Shown here: in pieces, positions 27,247-36,711 of the stretch
Position numbering within the stretch: the first letter of the stretch is position 1
How the letters are laid out: each line of letters starts with the position of its first letter
NCBI RefSeq assembly: GCF_019357415.1
Contig: NZ_CP048410.1
Span: 1,116,001 to 1,180,000, forward strand
Origin: Gramella sp. MT6
GTDB taxonomy: Bacteria > Bacteroidota > Bacteroidia > Flavobacteriales > Flavobacteriaceae
Direction of reading: 5' to 3'
Length of the DNA stretch: 64,000 nt
Position numbers and translations under genes: made by a program
The notes under the pieces: generated by a model
Databases searched by the model: none
What the model saw: only the letters and a program-made list of their open reading frames with translations
Told to the model about the DNA's origin: nothing

Positions 27247-28422
27247 ATGGCTTGCACAAGTTGCTCGACCGGCAAAGACGGTCAGCCGAAAGGATGTAAG
27301 AACAATGGAACCTGTGGAACCGACGGATGTAATAAACTTACCGTTTTCGATTGGCTTTCTAATATGTCCCTTCCCGGGGGTGTAGAACCGTTCGATTTTG
27401 TTGAAGTTCGCTTTAAGAACGGCCGCAAACATTTCTTTAAAAATACCGAAAAATTAAGTCTGAGTATCGGCGACGTGGTGGCTACAGAGGCAAGTCCAGG
27501 TCATGATGTTGGAATTGTAACTCTTACCGGGGAACTGGTTAGGGTTCAGATGAAAAAGAAGAAGGAAGATCCAGATTCTGGCGAGATCCTTAAAATATAT
27601 AGAAAGGCATCCCAAAAGGATATCGATGTATGGCAGGAAGCCCGGGACCGGGAAGAAAAGATAAAACAACGTTCCAGGCAGATCGCTATCAGGCTTAATT
27701 TGAGCATGAAAATCAGTGATATCGAGTTCCAGGGAGACGGTTCAAAATGTACTTTTTATTATACCGCTGAAGATCGTGTAGATTTCCGTCAGTTGATCAA
27801 GGAGTTTGCCCGTGAGTTCAATACCCGTATAGAAATGAAGCAGATCGGTCTGCGTCAGGAAGCAGCGCGATTAGGAGGAATTGGTTCCTGTGGTCGTGAA
27901 CTTTGTTGTTCTACCTGGTTAACAGATTTCAGATCTGTAAGTACTTCAGCGGCGAGATATCAGCAATTATCCCTGAATCCGCAGAAATTAGCGGGACAGT
28001 GTGGTAAACTTAAATGCTGTTTGAACTACGAACTGGATACTTATCTGGAAGCATTAAAATCTTTTCCAAAAACCGACGTTAAATTAAAGACCAAAAAAGG
28101 AACTGCGGTATGTCAGAAGATCGACATATTCAAAGGGCTTTTATGGTATGCATATGAAGGGGAATGGATGAACTGGCATACTTTAACGCCAGAACAGGCG
28201 AATAAGATAATTGCCAAGAATAAAAAAGATGAGCCTGTAGGCAGCCTGGAAGAATATGCTCTGGACCTGCAAATGGAAGAAACCGAAACCAAGAGCTTTA
28301 ATAATGCCGTTGGAGAAGACAGTTTAACGCGATTTGATAAGCCTAAACAACAGCGCAAAAAGCGCAATAATAAAAAGAGAAAAAAACGTAAAGGTAATTC
28401 CTCAAGATCTAAGAATGCGTAG
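27247..28422 (+). CDS. ricT: RicT/PSP1 family protein
   Basis: A 391-residue PSP1-domain protein. An N-terminal Cys-rich tag (CTSCSTGKDGQPKGC, then CGTDGC) precedes the PSP1 core (about 55-290) with GGIGSCGRELCCSTW and GQCGKLKCCLNYE, whose Cys pairs are typical. In Bacillus, RicT works with RicA and RicF around iron-sulfur clusters to control RNase Y; no partner gene is seen here. The last 27 residues are very basic (KKRNNKKRKKRKG), suggesting RNA contact. It overlaps gldH by eight bases and heads the ricT-gldH-PBP1A unit. Confidence 0.88.
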   Translation: MACTSCSTGKDGQPKGCKNNGTCGTDGCNKLTVFDWLSNMSLPGGVEPFDFVEVRFKNGRKHFFKNTEKLSLSIGDVVATEASPGHDVGIVTLTGELVRVQMKKKKEDPDSGEILKIYRKASQKDIDVWQEARDREEKIKQRSRQIAIRLNLSMKISDIEFQGDGSKCTFYYTAEDRVDFRQLIKEFAREFNTRIEMKQIGLRQEAARLGGIGSCGRELCCSTWLTDFRSVSTSAARYQQLSLNPQKLAGQCGKLKCCLNYELDTYLEALKSFPKTDVKLKTKKGTAVCQKIDIFKGLLWYAYEGEWMNWHTLTPEQANKIIAKNKKDEPVGSLEEYALDLQMEETETKSFNNAVGEDSLTRFDKPKQQRKKRNNKKRKKRKGNSSRSKNA

Positions 28423-28903
28423 TGCTTTTATTGTGTCTTTTTTAGCTTTTATGATCGTTGCTTTTTCCTCATGTGACCGGAATAGGGTGTATGACGAGTA
28501 TAAATCTCTAAGTGGCTGGAATAAGGATTCGGTAGTTACTTTTGAACTTAACAATATAGATTCCAGCAAGGTTTATGACCTTTTCATAAACATCAGGAAT
28601 AACAATGAATACGAATACAGTAACCTTTTTTTAATCACCGAAATCAAATTTCCTCAGGGAAAAGTTATCAGTGATACCCTGGAATACGAAATGACGAAAC
28701 CCAGTGGTGAATGGCTCGGCACGGGATTTGGTGATGTAAAAGAAAGTAAGCTCTGGTATAAAGAGGATGTTAGATTTGATGAACCCGGACAGTATAAAGT
28801 GACCATTCAACAGGCAATGCGCAAGAATGGTGAAGTAGATGGAATCCAGGAACTGGAAGGCATCACCCATGTCGGATTCAGGATCGAAAACAGCGATAAT
28901 TAA
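28415..28903 (+). CDS. gldH: Gliding motility lipoprotein GldH
   Basis: A 162-residue lipoprotein from the ATG at 28415; longer in-frame starts inside ricT lack a signal peptide at the N-terminus. The lipobox is FSSC (Cys20), followed by DRNRVYDEYKSL, typical of GldH. In Flavobacterium, GldH is needed for gliding and is linked to type IX secretion; that is family knowledge. It sits between ricT and a PBP1A gene, an order I recall from other flavobacteria. Confidence 0.9.
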   Translation: MRSAFIVSFLAFMIVAFSSCDRNRVYDEYKSLSGWNKDSVVTFELNNIDSSKVYDLFINIRNNNEYEYSNLFLITEIKFPQGKVISDTLEYEMTKPSGEWLGTGFGDVKESKLWYKEDVRFDEPGQYKVTIQQAMRKNGEVDGIQELEGITHVGFRIENSDN

Positions 28904-28920
28904 TTTTTGTGATATAAATA

Positions 28921-31233
28921 ATGGCCCGCACAACTAAAAAAACTAAAAAACCTGCTCATAGCAATCGAAAATATATAATTGGCTTCTGGACGCTTTTCGG
29001 AATTGGAATACTTTCAGCCATTCTTATTTTTCTTCTGGCAGGTTGGGGAGCATTTGGAAAAATGCCAACCTTTGAAGAGCTTGAAAATCCTGAAACCAAT
29101 CTTGCCACCGAAATATTTTCTTCAGATGGTAAAACCCTGGGAAAATATTATAGCGAAAACAGGACTCCAATTAAATATGAAGATCTTCCCGAGCATTTAG
29201 TGCAGGCACTTGTGGCAACCGAAGATGAAAGATATTACCAGCATGCAGGTATCGATGCCAAAGGTACGGTTCGTGCGGCGGTATTCCTTGGTACACGGGG
29301 TGGTGCGAGTACTATTACTCAGCAGCTGGCTAAACAATTATTCACCGCAGATGTTGCTCAGAATGATCTGCAAAGGGTTTTCCAGAAGGTGAAAGAATGG
29401 GTTATCTCCACAAGGCTTGAAAGACAATATACCAAGGAGGAAATTATTACCATGTATTTCAATAAGTATGATTTTGTTTACCAGGCAGTCGGAATACGAT
29501 CTGCTTCAAAGATCTACTTTGATAAAGAGCCTAGAGAGCTAAAGATTGAAGAATCTGCAGTGCTTGTTGGTATGTTGAAGAACTCAGCTTTATATAATCC
29601 AATGAGAAGACCGGAACTGGTAAAATCCAGAAGAAACCAGGTCTTTGAACAAATGAACAGGAACGGATTTATTTCTGAGACCGAAATGGATTCTCTTCAG
29701 AAGTTACCAATGAAAATTGAGTTCACTCCTGAAGGTCATGATGAAGGAATGGCAACTTATTTCAGGGTATATCTTCAAGGATTCATGAAAAACTGGATCG
29801 AAGAAAATCCAAAGCCAGATGGCAGTGAATATAGTCTTTACAGAGATGGTCTAAAGATTTATACCAGTATCGACTCAAAAATGCAGGAATACGCAGAGAA
29901 CGCAGTAACAAAACATATTGCGCATATTCAACAGGAATTTGACCGTCAAAATGAAAGTAACCCAACGGCTCCATTCAGGGATATAGATAAAAGTGAAGTG
30001 GATGGCATCGTGGAAAGCGCTATGAAAAGATCTGAGCGCTGGAGAAAAATGAAGGCTCAGGACAAATCTGAAGAAGAAATACGAAAATCCTTTACTGAAG
30101 ATGCAGAGATGCGTGTTTTCAGCTGGAAAGGAACTATAGATACAGTAATGACTCCAAGGGATTCTATCCTGTATTATAAATCATTCCTTCAGGCAGGAAT
30201 GATGTCTATGGCACCACAGACCGGGGAAGTGAAAGCCTGGGTAGGAGGAACAAATTTCAAGCATTTTAAATACGATCACGTAAAGCAGGGAAAAAGACAG
30301 GTTGGTTCTACATTTAAGCCTTTCGTTTATGCTACCGCGATAGATCAGTTAAAATTCTCTCCTTGTGATACCTTGCCAAAAGCTCGATTTACTATCGAGG
30401 CCGGTAAGCACGGAAACCAGAATGATTGGTCTCCTAAGAACGCGGGTAATGGTGATTACGAAGGAATGCTTACTTTGAAAGACGCCCTTGCGCAGTCAGT
30501 TAACACGGTAACGGCAAGGCTTATAGATAAAACGGGCCCGGGACCGGTAATAGATCTTGCTGAAAAGTTAGGGGTAGATGTTTCCAATATTCCTAAGGTA
30601 CCATCTATCGCTTTAGGGGTTGCAGATCTTAGTCTATTCGAGATGGTTTCTGCCTTCAGCACATTTGCTAACCAGGGGGTTTACGTAAAACCTGTTGTGG
30701 TGAATAGGATTGAAGATAAGAACGGAACCGTATTATATCAGCACGTTCCTGAGACCAGAGATGTTTTGAGTAAAGAAGCTGCGTATGTAACCGTTAACTT
30801 ACTGGAAGGAGTTACCCAATCTGGTTCTGGTACCAGGTTAAGGGGATCCTGGGGAACTAACAGAATAGATTATAAGCGCGCCATGACTGGTTATCCTTAC
30901 GATTTCACTAATCCAATTGCGGGTAAAACCGGAACCACCCAGAACCAGAGTGATGGATGGTTTATTGGAATGGTGCCAAACCTTGCTACCGGTGTATGGG
31001 TAGGAGCAGAAGACAGGGCGGTACATTTCCCTTCGATCACTTATGGTCAGGGTGCGGCAATGGCGCTTCCAATTTGGGGAATGTATATGAAAGATGTATA
31101 TGCAGATCCAGAATTGGACGTTTCAAAAGAAGCTTTTGAAAAACCTGAGAATTTAAGTATTGAAGTGAACTGTGATAATTACGGTGCAGCACGAAAAACT
31201 GATAATTCGGTTCCAGATGAGCTTGATTTTTAG
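28921..31233 (+). CDS. Bifunctional penicillin-binding protein 1A
   Basis: A 770-residue class A PBP that polymerises and crosslinks peptidoglycan. A basic cytosolic tail precedes a membrane helix (about 18-42). The glycosyltransferase domain has catalytic Glu in ATEDERYYQHAGID (E101) and GASTITQQLAKQLF. The transpeptidase has GSTFKP (Ser463, Lys466), SVN (Ser526-Asn528) and KTGT (Lys669). All catalytic residues are intact. It lies 17 bases after gldH. Confidence 0.95.
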   Translation: MARTTKKTKKPAHSNRKYIIGFWTLFGIGILSAILIFLLAGWGAFGKMPTFEELENPETNLATEIFSSDGKTLGKYYSENRTPIKYEDLPEHLVQALVATEDERYYQHAGIDAKGTVRAAVFLGTRGGASTITQQLAKQLFTADVAQNDLQRVFQKVKEWVISTRLERQYTKEEIITMYFNKYDFVYQAVGIRSASKIYFDKEPRELKIEESAVLVGMLKNSALYNPMRRPELVKSRRNQVFEQMNRNGFISETEMDSLQKLPMKIEFTPEGHDEGMATYFRVYLQGFMKNWIEENPKPDGSEYSLYRDGLKIYTSIDSKMQEYAENAVTKHIAHIQQEFDRQNESNPTAPFRDIDKSEVDGIVESAMKRSERWRKMKAQDKSEEEIRKSFTEDAEMRVFSWKGTIDTVMTPRDSILYYKSFLQAGMMSMAPQTGEVKAWVGGTNFKHFKYDHVKQGKRQVGSTFKPFVYATAIDQLKFSPCDTLPKARFTIEAGKHGNQNDWSPKNAGNGDYEGMLTLKDALAQSVNTVTARLIDKTGPGPVIDLAEKLGVDVSNIPKVPSIALGVADLSLFEMVSAFSTFANQGVYVKPVVVNRIEDKNGTVLYQHVPETRDVLSKEAAYVTVNLLEGVTQSGSGTRLRGSWGTNRIDYKRAMTGYPYDFTNPIAGKTGTTQNQSDGWFIGMVPNLATGVWVGAEDRAVHFPSITYGQGAAMALPIWGMYMKDVYADPELDVSKEAFEKPENLSIEVNCDNYGAARKTDNSVPDELDF

Positions 31234-31308
31234 AATTTTCTCAAAAATATCTACGATTATTTCCATATAAATCAAGGAAGTCGCTATTTAGCGTTGTAAC
31301 CACATTTT

Positions 31309-31316
31309 TATTTTTG
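31309..31316 (+). promoter_or_regulatory. Possible -7 box for scoAB
   Basis: TATTTTTG fits TAnnTTTG and ends 25 bases before the scoA ATG, in an AT-rich spacer where chance matches are easy. There is a TTG at 31294, but it is too close for a -33 element. Confidence 0.35.
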
Positions 31317-31341
31317 TATTTTCGGTTAAAATACTGAAAAA

Positions 31342-32043
31342 ATGATCATAAAAACTGTTGATAACGTGCAGGAGGCCGTGAAAGGTGTAAAGGACGGAAT
31401 GACGTTTATGCTGGGAGGTTTCGGACTATGCGGAATTCCCGAAAATGCCATTTCTGAGCTTGTTCGCTTAAATGTGCAAAATCTTACCTGTATCTCAAAT
31501 AATGCCGGAGTCGATGACTTTGGTCTGGGACAATTGCTTCATAAAAAACAGATCGATAAAATGGTTTCTTCCTACGTTGGGGAGAATGCGATCTTCGAAA
31601 AACAAATGCTTAGTGGAGAACTTGAGGTGGAATTAATTCCGCAGGGAACTCTAGCGGCCAGATGCCAGGCTGCACAACAGGGATTTCCCGCCGTTTATAC
31701 TCCGGCTGGCTACGGAACCGAAGTTGCCCAGGGAAAGGAAACACGTGAATTCGATGGCAAAATGTATGTGCTGGAAAAAGCGTTTAAAGCAGACTTCGCT
31801 TTTGTAAAAGCCTGGAAAGGCGACAAGGCCGGGAATCTTATTTTCAAGGGGACAGCAAGAAATTTCAATCCTGTAATGTGCGGATCGGCTACGATCACCG
31901 TAGCAGAGGTGGAAGAGCTTGTGGAGCCGGGTGAACTTGATCCTAATCAAATTCATATACCCGGAATCTTTGTACAAAGGATCTTTGAAGGTAAGAACTA
32001 TGAGAAAAGAATTGAGCAACGCACGGTAAGACAAAAAGCATAA
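31342..32043 (+). CDS. scoA: 3-oxoacid CoA-transferase subunit A
   Basis: Alpha subunit, 233 residues, of succinyl-CoA:3-ketoacid CoA-transferase or a close relative. The CoA-binding glycine loop [13 protein letters not shown] (about 25-37) and the [17 protein letters not shown] region are typical. It moves CoA between succinyl-CoA and acetoacetate, for use of ketone bodies or short-chain acids. The subunit B gene starts 2 bases downstream; the pair forms one enzyme. Confidence 0.93.
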   Translation: MIIKTVDNVQEAVKGVKDGMTFMLGGFGLCGIPENAISELVRLNVQNLTCISNNAGVDDFGLGQLLHKKQIDKMVSSYVGENAIFEKQMLSGELEVELIPQGTLAARCQAAQQGFPAVYTPAGYGTEVAQGKETREFDGKMYVLEKAFKADFAFVKAWKGDKAGNLIFKGTARNFNPVMCGSATITVAEVEELVEPGELDPNQIHIPGIFVQRIFEGKNYEKRIEQRTVRQKA

Positions 32044-32045
32044 TT

Positions 32046-32705
32046 ATGGCACTTGATAAAAACGGAATAGCACAAAGAATAGCCAAAGAGGTGAAAGATG
32101 GGTATTATGTAAACCTCGGAATAGGGATTCCAACTCTGGTGGCGAATTTTGTAAGAGACGATATACAGGTAGAATTTCAGAGTGAGAACGGCATCCTTGG
32201 TATGGGACCTTTTCCTTTTGATGGCGAGGAAGACGCAGATCTTATCAACGCAGGTAAACAAACAATAACGGCCTTACCAGGAGCAAGTTTTTTTGATTCT
32301 GCCACGAGCTTTGGAATGATACGAGGTCAACATGTAGATCTTACCATTCTAGGCGCAATGGAAGTCGCTGAAAACGGAGATATTGCTAACTGGAAGATTC
32401 CCGGTAAAATGGTTAAAGGTATGGGCGGCGCTATGGATCTTGTAGCCTCTGCAGAAAATATCATTGTTGCCATGATGCATACCAATAAAGCCGGTGATTC
32501 TAAATTGCTTAAAAAATGTTCTTTACCCCTAACCGGAGTAGGTTGTGTAACTAAGATCGTAACAAATCTTGCTGTTATCGAGGTGACTGATGAGGGCTTT
32601 AAACTACTGGAAAGAGCACCAGGTGTTAGCGTAGAGGAAATTCAAAAAGCTACAGAGGGAAAACTAGTAGTAGAAGGTGACATCCCTGAAATGGTCCTGA
32701 ACTAG
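32046..32705 (+). CDS. scoB: 3-oxoacid CoA-transferase subunit B
   Basis: Beta subunit, 219 residues. The catalytic glutamate is E47 in the SENG motif (FQSENGILGMG), which forms the glutamyl-CoA intermediate. The region GQHVDLTILGAMEVAENGD is also conserved. It lies 2 bases after scoA. A long inverted repeat follows its stop and may end the transcript. Confidence 0.93.
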   Translation: MALDKNGIAQRIAKEVKDGYYVNLGIGIPTLVANFVRDDIQVEFQSENGILGMGPFPFDGEEDADLINAGKQTITALPGASFFDSATSFGMIRGQHVDLTILGAMEVAENGDIANWKIPGKMVKGMGGAMDLVASAENIIVAMMHTNKAGDSKLLKKCSLPLTGVGCVTKIVTNLAVIEVTDEGFKLLERAPGVSVEEIQKATEGKLVVEGDIPEMVLN

Positions 32706-32726
32706 AAGAAAAATTTTTTATATCCA

Positions 32727-32794
32727 AAAAGGATGTGCTAGATGACGGTTTTGAATGATACTCAAAACTTTAACATCATCTACTACATCCTTTT
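32727..32794. repeat. Long imperfect inverted repeat downstream of scoB
   Basis: The arm at 32727-32745 (AAAAGGATGTGCTAGATGA) pairs with 32776-32794 at 17 of 19 positions, and inside it GTTTTGA (32748-32754) pairs with TCAAAAC (32762-32768). The whole folds as one long hairpin of about 68 bases. TTTTAT follows. It could be the scoAB terminator or a remnant of a small transposon-like repeat. The remaining bases up to the protease start at 32926 show no further gene. Confidence 0.65.
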
Positions 32795-32925
32795 ATAGTC
32801 TGGGCTAACAAGGTTTTCTATCATCGATGAAATGCAGAATAAATCGTTAAAAGGAGTTAAAACTTTATTAATATGTTATAATCTCCTACATTAGGGCAGT
32901 AAAAACCAAACAAAACCCTATTAAC

Positions 32926-35900
32926 GTGAAAAAAAAATTACTCCTTAATTCCGCATTATTGGCGGGATTAACCCTATTTACATTCCAGGCGAATGCTCAG
33001 GATTCCGACAAGGATGTAAAAAAACGGATCAATGACGAAAGAGGGAAACCTACCCTCATCGTATTCAAAGAGAATTCCAGTTATAAATCCAGTGATGATC
33101 GAAAACTGTTCAAGGAGCAGTTAAAATTGAACGAGCTATCTAGATTTGAAAAGATAAAATCTGAAAGAGATAATTCAGGTTTTAAGCACGACAAATTTCA
33201 GATGTTCTATAAGGATATAAAGGTAGAATTCGCTACTTATACTATTCATTCTGCAGGTGAAGATCTCCAGTCTATGAGCGGCGAATATTACAATATAGAA
33301 GATGTTGAGGTCACCCCAAAGATCTCGGCACAGGTAGCTTTTAGAAAGGCAGTTCAGCACATAGGTGCAAAATCCTATATGTGGGATGATCCAGCCAGTG
33401 CGGCTAAGATAGGTTATGAAAAACCTGAAGGCGAACTAATATTATTACCAACCATGGAATTTGAAGCCGTAAATGAGAAGAGCTTTAAAGAAGAGGTTCG
33501 TCTAGCTTACAAATTTGATATCTATGCCACAGCTCCCGTAAGCCGAGGGAATCTTTATATAGATGCAAAGAATGGGCAGGTACTATTATATGATGCGACT
33601 ATAAAGCATATTGGTAAATTCAGTCATGCAAGCTCTGGAAATATAAAAGTATCAAAAGGGTCAATGCTGGAAGACGATTTTTTCGCTACCGGAACGGCTG
33701 CAACCAGGTACAGCGGTACCAAAAGTATTCAAACTTCAATCAGCGGCTCATCTTACATCCTTTCTGATGTTACCAGAGGAAACGGTATACAGACCTATGA
33801 TATGAATACCGGCACCAACTACAGTAATGCCGTTAATTTCACCGATAATGATAATAACTGGACGGCAGCAGAGCACGATAATGCTGCAAAAGATAATGGT
33901 GCTTTAGATGCTCATTGGGGAGCAGAAAGAACCTATGATTATTTTTCCAGTGTTCATAACCGTAATAGTTTCGACAACCAGGGTGCGACTATTCGTAGTT
34001 ACGTTCATTACGATAATGCCTATGACAATGCTTACTGGAATGGCAGCGTGATGACCTACGGTGATGGTAGTGGGACATATTTTGATATACTTACTTCATT
34101 AGATGTTGCTGCTCATGAGATTGGTCATGCCGTTTGCGAAAAAACCGCTAACCTGGCCTATCAAAAGGAATCGGGTGCTATGAATGAAGGTTTTTCTGAT
34201 ATTTGGGCAGCTTGTGTTGAATATTACGCAGCACCTTCAAAATCTACCTGGTTAATCGGGGAAGATATTGAAAGACGAACTGGAAGCGCTGCCTTAAGAT
34301 CAATGAGTGACCCTAACTCAGAAGGTCAACCCGATACTTATGGAGGAACCTACTGGAAAAATGTGAATTGTACGCCAACAGATCAAAATGATTATTGCGG
34401 GGTTCATACCAATAGTGGTGTTTTAAACCATTGGTTCTATATACTGGCAGTTGGTAAATCTGGTACCAATGATATTGGAAACTCGTTCAATGTAAACGGG
34501 ATTAGCATAGATAAGGCTGCAAGAATAGCCTATAGACTGGAAAGCGTTTATCTTTCTGCCAACGCAACTTTTGCTAATGCAAGAACTTACGGAATTCAGT
34601 CTGCAATCGACCTTTACGGTGCAGGTTCTCCAGAGGAGATAGCCGTAACCAACGCTTTTTATGCCGTTGGAGTAGGAGCCGAATATGGAGATGTAAGTTA
34701 TTGTACTTCTAAAGGAAATAGTGTTGCAGACGAATATATTAGTAGAGTTCAGTTAGGTGATATAGATAATACCTCTTCTGCCGGTAGCGGGTATACAGAT
34801 TTTACTTCTGTTTCTACAAATCTTTCCAAAGGAAATTCGAATACGATTACGATCACTCCAACCTGGACAGGAACCACTTATAGCGAAGGATATGCTGTTT
34901 GGATCGATTATAATCAAAATGGTGATTTTGGAGATTCTGGAGAATTGGTATGGAGCAAGGCCGCTTCCAAGACCACACCGGTTTCAGGATCGTTTATAGT
35001 TCCTTCCAGCGCTGCTAGTGGAGAGACCAGGATGAGAGTTTCCATGAAATATAATGGAATACCTACAGCCTGTGAAACGTTCAATTATGGAGAAGTAGAG
35101 GATTACACGGTATCGATCGGTGCCGGTACTGCTGATAATGAAGCGCCTTCTGCGCCATCCAACCTTACGGCTAGTGGGACTACTGAAACCAGTACCACCC
35201 TATATTGGAATGCATCTTCAGATAATGTTGGAGTTACAGGATATGATGTTTATATGGACGGAAGTCTATTAGGTTCAACAACTTCTACAAGTTCGAACAT
35301 TACCGGCCTTACTTCTTCAAGCACCTATGACTTTTACGTAAAAGCGAAGGATGAGGCCGAAAATATTTCAGCAAGCTCCAATGCGATCTCTGTAACTACC
35401 CTGGGTAGTTCAGTTTCTTATTGTTCTTCAAAAGGAAACGACTCCAACTACGAATGGATAGACCTGGTTCAATTAAATAATTTGAACAATCCAACCGGGA
35501 ATAATGGTGGTTATCAGGATTTCACTTCTTTAAGTGCAAATCTTCCGTACGGTTCCAACACTATTTATATAAGCACCGGTTTTTCTGGAACCGCTTATAC
35601 TGAATACTGGAAGATATGGATAGATTATGATAAAGATGGTGTTTTTGAAACTTCAGAACTAGCGGTAAGTGGTTCCTCTTCCAGCAGTGGAACATTATCT
35701 GCATCTTTCACAGTTCCTAGCACAGCAACTGCAGGTCCAACCAGAATGAGAGTTTCTATGAAGTATAATTCGGCACAAACTGCATGTGAAACCTTTTCTT
35801 ATGGAGAGATAGAAGACTATACGGTAAATGTTGGGCAGGCTGCTGCAACAATTGCTGCTAGTGGAAATGCTGTTGGAAATTCAAAAGCTCTGGGTAATGA

Positions 35901-36138
35901 GCCAAATATTTTTGATGCCAGCCTTTACCCAAATCCAGTAATAAGTGGAAATCGTTTGAACGTAGCTATTCCAGACAATAGAAAACTGGATTATAAGATC
36001 TTCAATTCTGTAGGATATGAAGTAGCTTCAGGTGAAGTGAATAAATCCATTAACGTGTCTAAATTAACCAGTGGAACCTATATTATCAGGTTTAGCGATG
36101 GGCAAAAAGAGATCGTTAAGAAGTTTATCAAGCTTTAA
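32926..36138 (+). CDS. Secreted M4-family metalloprotease with GEVED, FN3 and type IX sorting domains
   Basis: A 1070-residue exported protease. The signal peptide ends near NANAQ-like sequence ANAQD (residue 25), and a propeptide follows. The M4 catalytic domain has HEIGH (His397, Glu398, His401), the third zinc ligand Glu421 in MNEGFSD and GVHTNSGVLNHWF with the catalytic His. Then come a GEVED domain (about 595-735), a fibronectin type III domain (about 738-825), a second GEVED domain (about 835-965) and a C-terminal sorting domain (about 995-1070, LYPNPV, ending VKKFIKL). It should leave the cell through the type IX system. The start is GTG at 32926. Confidence 0.93.
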   Translation: MKKKLLLNSALLAGLTLFTFQANAQDSDKDVKKRINDERGKPTLIVFKENSSYKSSDDRKLFKEQLKLNELSRFEKIKSERDNSGFKHDKFQMFYKDIKVEFATYTIHSAGEDLQSMSGEYYNIEDVEVTPKISAQVAFRKAVQHIGAKSYMWDDPASAAKIGYEKPEGELILLPTMEFEAVNEKSFKEEVRLAYKFDIYATAPVSRGNLYIDAKNGQVLLYDATIKHIGKFSHASSGNIKVSKGSMLEDDFFATGTAATRYSGTKSIQTSISGSSYILSDVTRGNGIQTYDMNTGTNYSNAVNFTDNDNNWTAAEHDNAAKDNGALDAHWGAERTYDYFSSVHNRNSFDNQGATIRSYVHYDNAYDNAYWNGSVMTYGDGSGTYFDILTSLDVAAHEIGHAVCEKTANLAYQKESGAMNEGFSDIWAACVEYYAAPSKSTWLIGEDIERRTGSAALRSMSDPNSEGQPDTYGGTYWKNVNCTPTDQNDYCGVHTNSGVLNHWFYILAVGKSGTNDIGNSFNVNGISIDKAARIAYRLESVYLSANATFANARTYGIQSAIDLYGAGSPEEIAVTNAFYAVGVGAEYGDVSYCTSKGNSVADEYISRVQLGDIDNTSSAGSGYTDFTSVSTNLSKGNSNTITITPTWTGTTYSEGYAVWIDYNQNGDFGDSGELVWSKAASKTTPVSGSFIVPSSAASGETRMRVSMKYNGIPTACETFNYGEVEDYTVSIGAGTADNEAPSAPSNLTASGTTETSTTLYWNASSDNVGVTGYDVYMDGSLLGSTTSTSSNITGLTSSSTYDFYVKAKDEAENISASSNAISVTTLGSSVSYCSSKGNDSNYEWIDLVQLNNLNNPTGNNGGYQDFTSLSANLPYGSNTIYISTGFSGTAYTEYWKIWIDYDKDGVFETSELAVSGSSSSSGTLSASFTVPSTATAGPTRMRVSMKYNSAQTACETFSYGEIEDYTVNVGQAAATIAASGNAVGNSKALGNEPNIFDASLYPNPVISGNRLNVAIPDNRKLDYKIFNSVGYEVASGEVNKSINVSKLTSGTYIIRFSDGQKEIVKKFIKL

Positions 36139-36155
36139 ATTTGAATTGCCAAAAG

Positions 36156-36186
36156 AAAAAAGCCGGATTAAATCCGGCTTTTTTTA
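36156..36186. terminator. Bidirectional terminator
   Basis: AGCCGGATT and AATCCGGCT pair around a tight loop; A runs lie on the left and T runs on the right, so it can end both the protease transcript (forward) and the small reverse gene, whose stop codon lies in the T tract. Confidence 0.9.
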
Positions 36187-36543
36187 TACTACTGAAGTTG
36201 AGTTTTCCTGGATATCTATTAGAAAATTTATAGCTTCATCCTGGTTTATAAGCTGACCCCTTGAATTTGCCTGAGAAAAATAGTTATACCAGCCGACTTT
36301 TTCTAGGTTGCTTTCAAGAACCTTGACCTCTTCTATAGATGGCATTTTCCAAACTGTCATATAGCGGTAATCACTGCGATATGGAGTATGTTCATCATTA
36401 CGGGCCCAACCAAGGTTTTCTACACCGCTGGCTTTCATGTTACTTACACGTTGATGCATATTATCCATGAGTTCCTTTCTTTTTTCACGGCTTAATTTCA
36501 TCCATTTGGTAGTAACGTTCCACATTTCAATATATAAATACAT
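36184..36543 (-). CDS. Small conserved protein, DUF6616-like
   Basis: A 119-residue soluble protein rich in Trp, Tyr, Met and charged residues, with MYLYIEMWNVTTKWMKLS at the start and YRYMTVWKMPSIEEVK near 80. It has no signal peptide or helix long enough for a membrane. I recall similar proteins as DUF6616, but could not check. The fold may be a small alpha/beta barrel of the dimeric ferredoxin-like type. It is read alone, convergent to the protease. Function unknown. Confidence 0.68.
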   Translation of the reverse strand: MYLYIEMWNVTTKWMKLSREKRKELMDNMHQRVSNMKASGVENLGWARNDEHTPYRSDYRYMTVWKMPSIEEVKVLESNLEKVGWYNYFSQANSRGQLINQDEAINFLIDIQENSTSVV

Positions 36544-36711
36544 AATATCGAGTTTTTAATTAGAAAAATGTTCAATCACTACATAAAGGTAACATTCATA
36601 AATCAAAAAAACCTAAAAACAATTCTATAAAGTGTTAATAATTAACGACTTAATGTTAAATGAAATCTGTTAGCTGAAACTATTTTTCCTTGTATGTTTT
36701 TCCTGTCAATG

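Noticed and set aside
28334..28414. Upstream start for gldH inside ricT
   Set aside because: The signal peptide and lipobox begin at the ATG at 28415; the extra residues are ricT read in another frame.
36544..36711. 168-base AT-rich spacer upstream of the DUF6616-like gene
   Set aside because: No small gene or stable hairpin; only a partial -7 match (TACCTTTA, reverse, 36584-36591), too weak to list.
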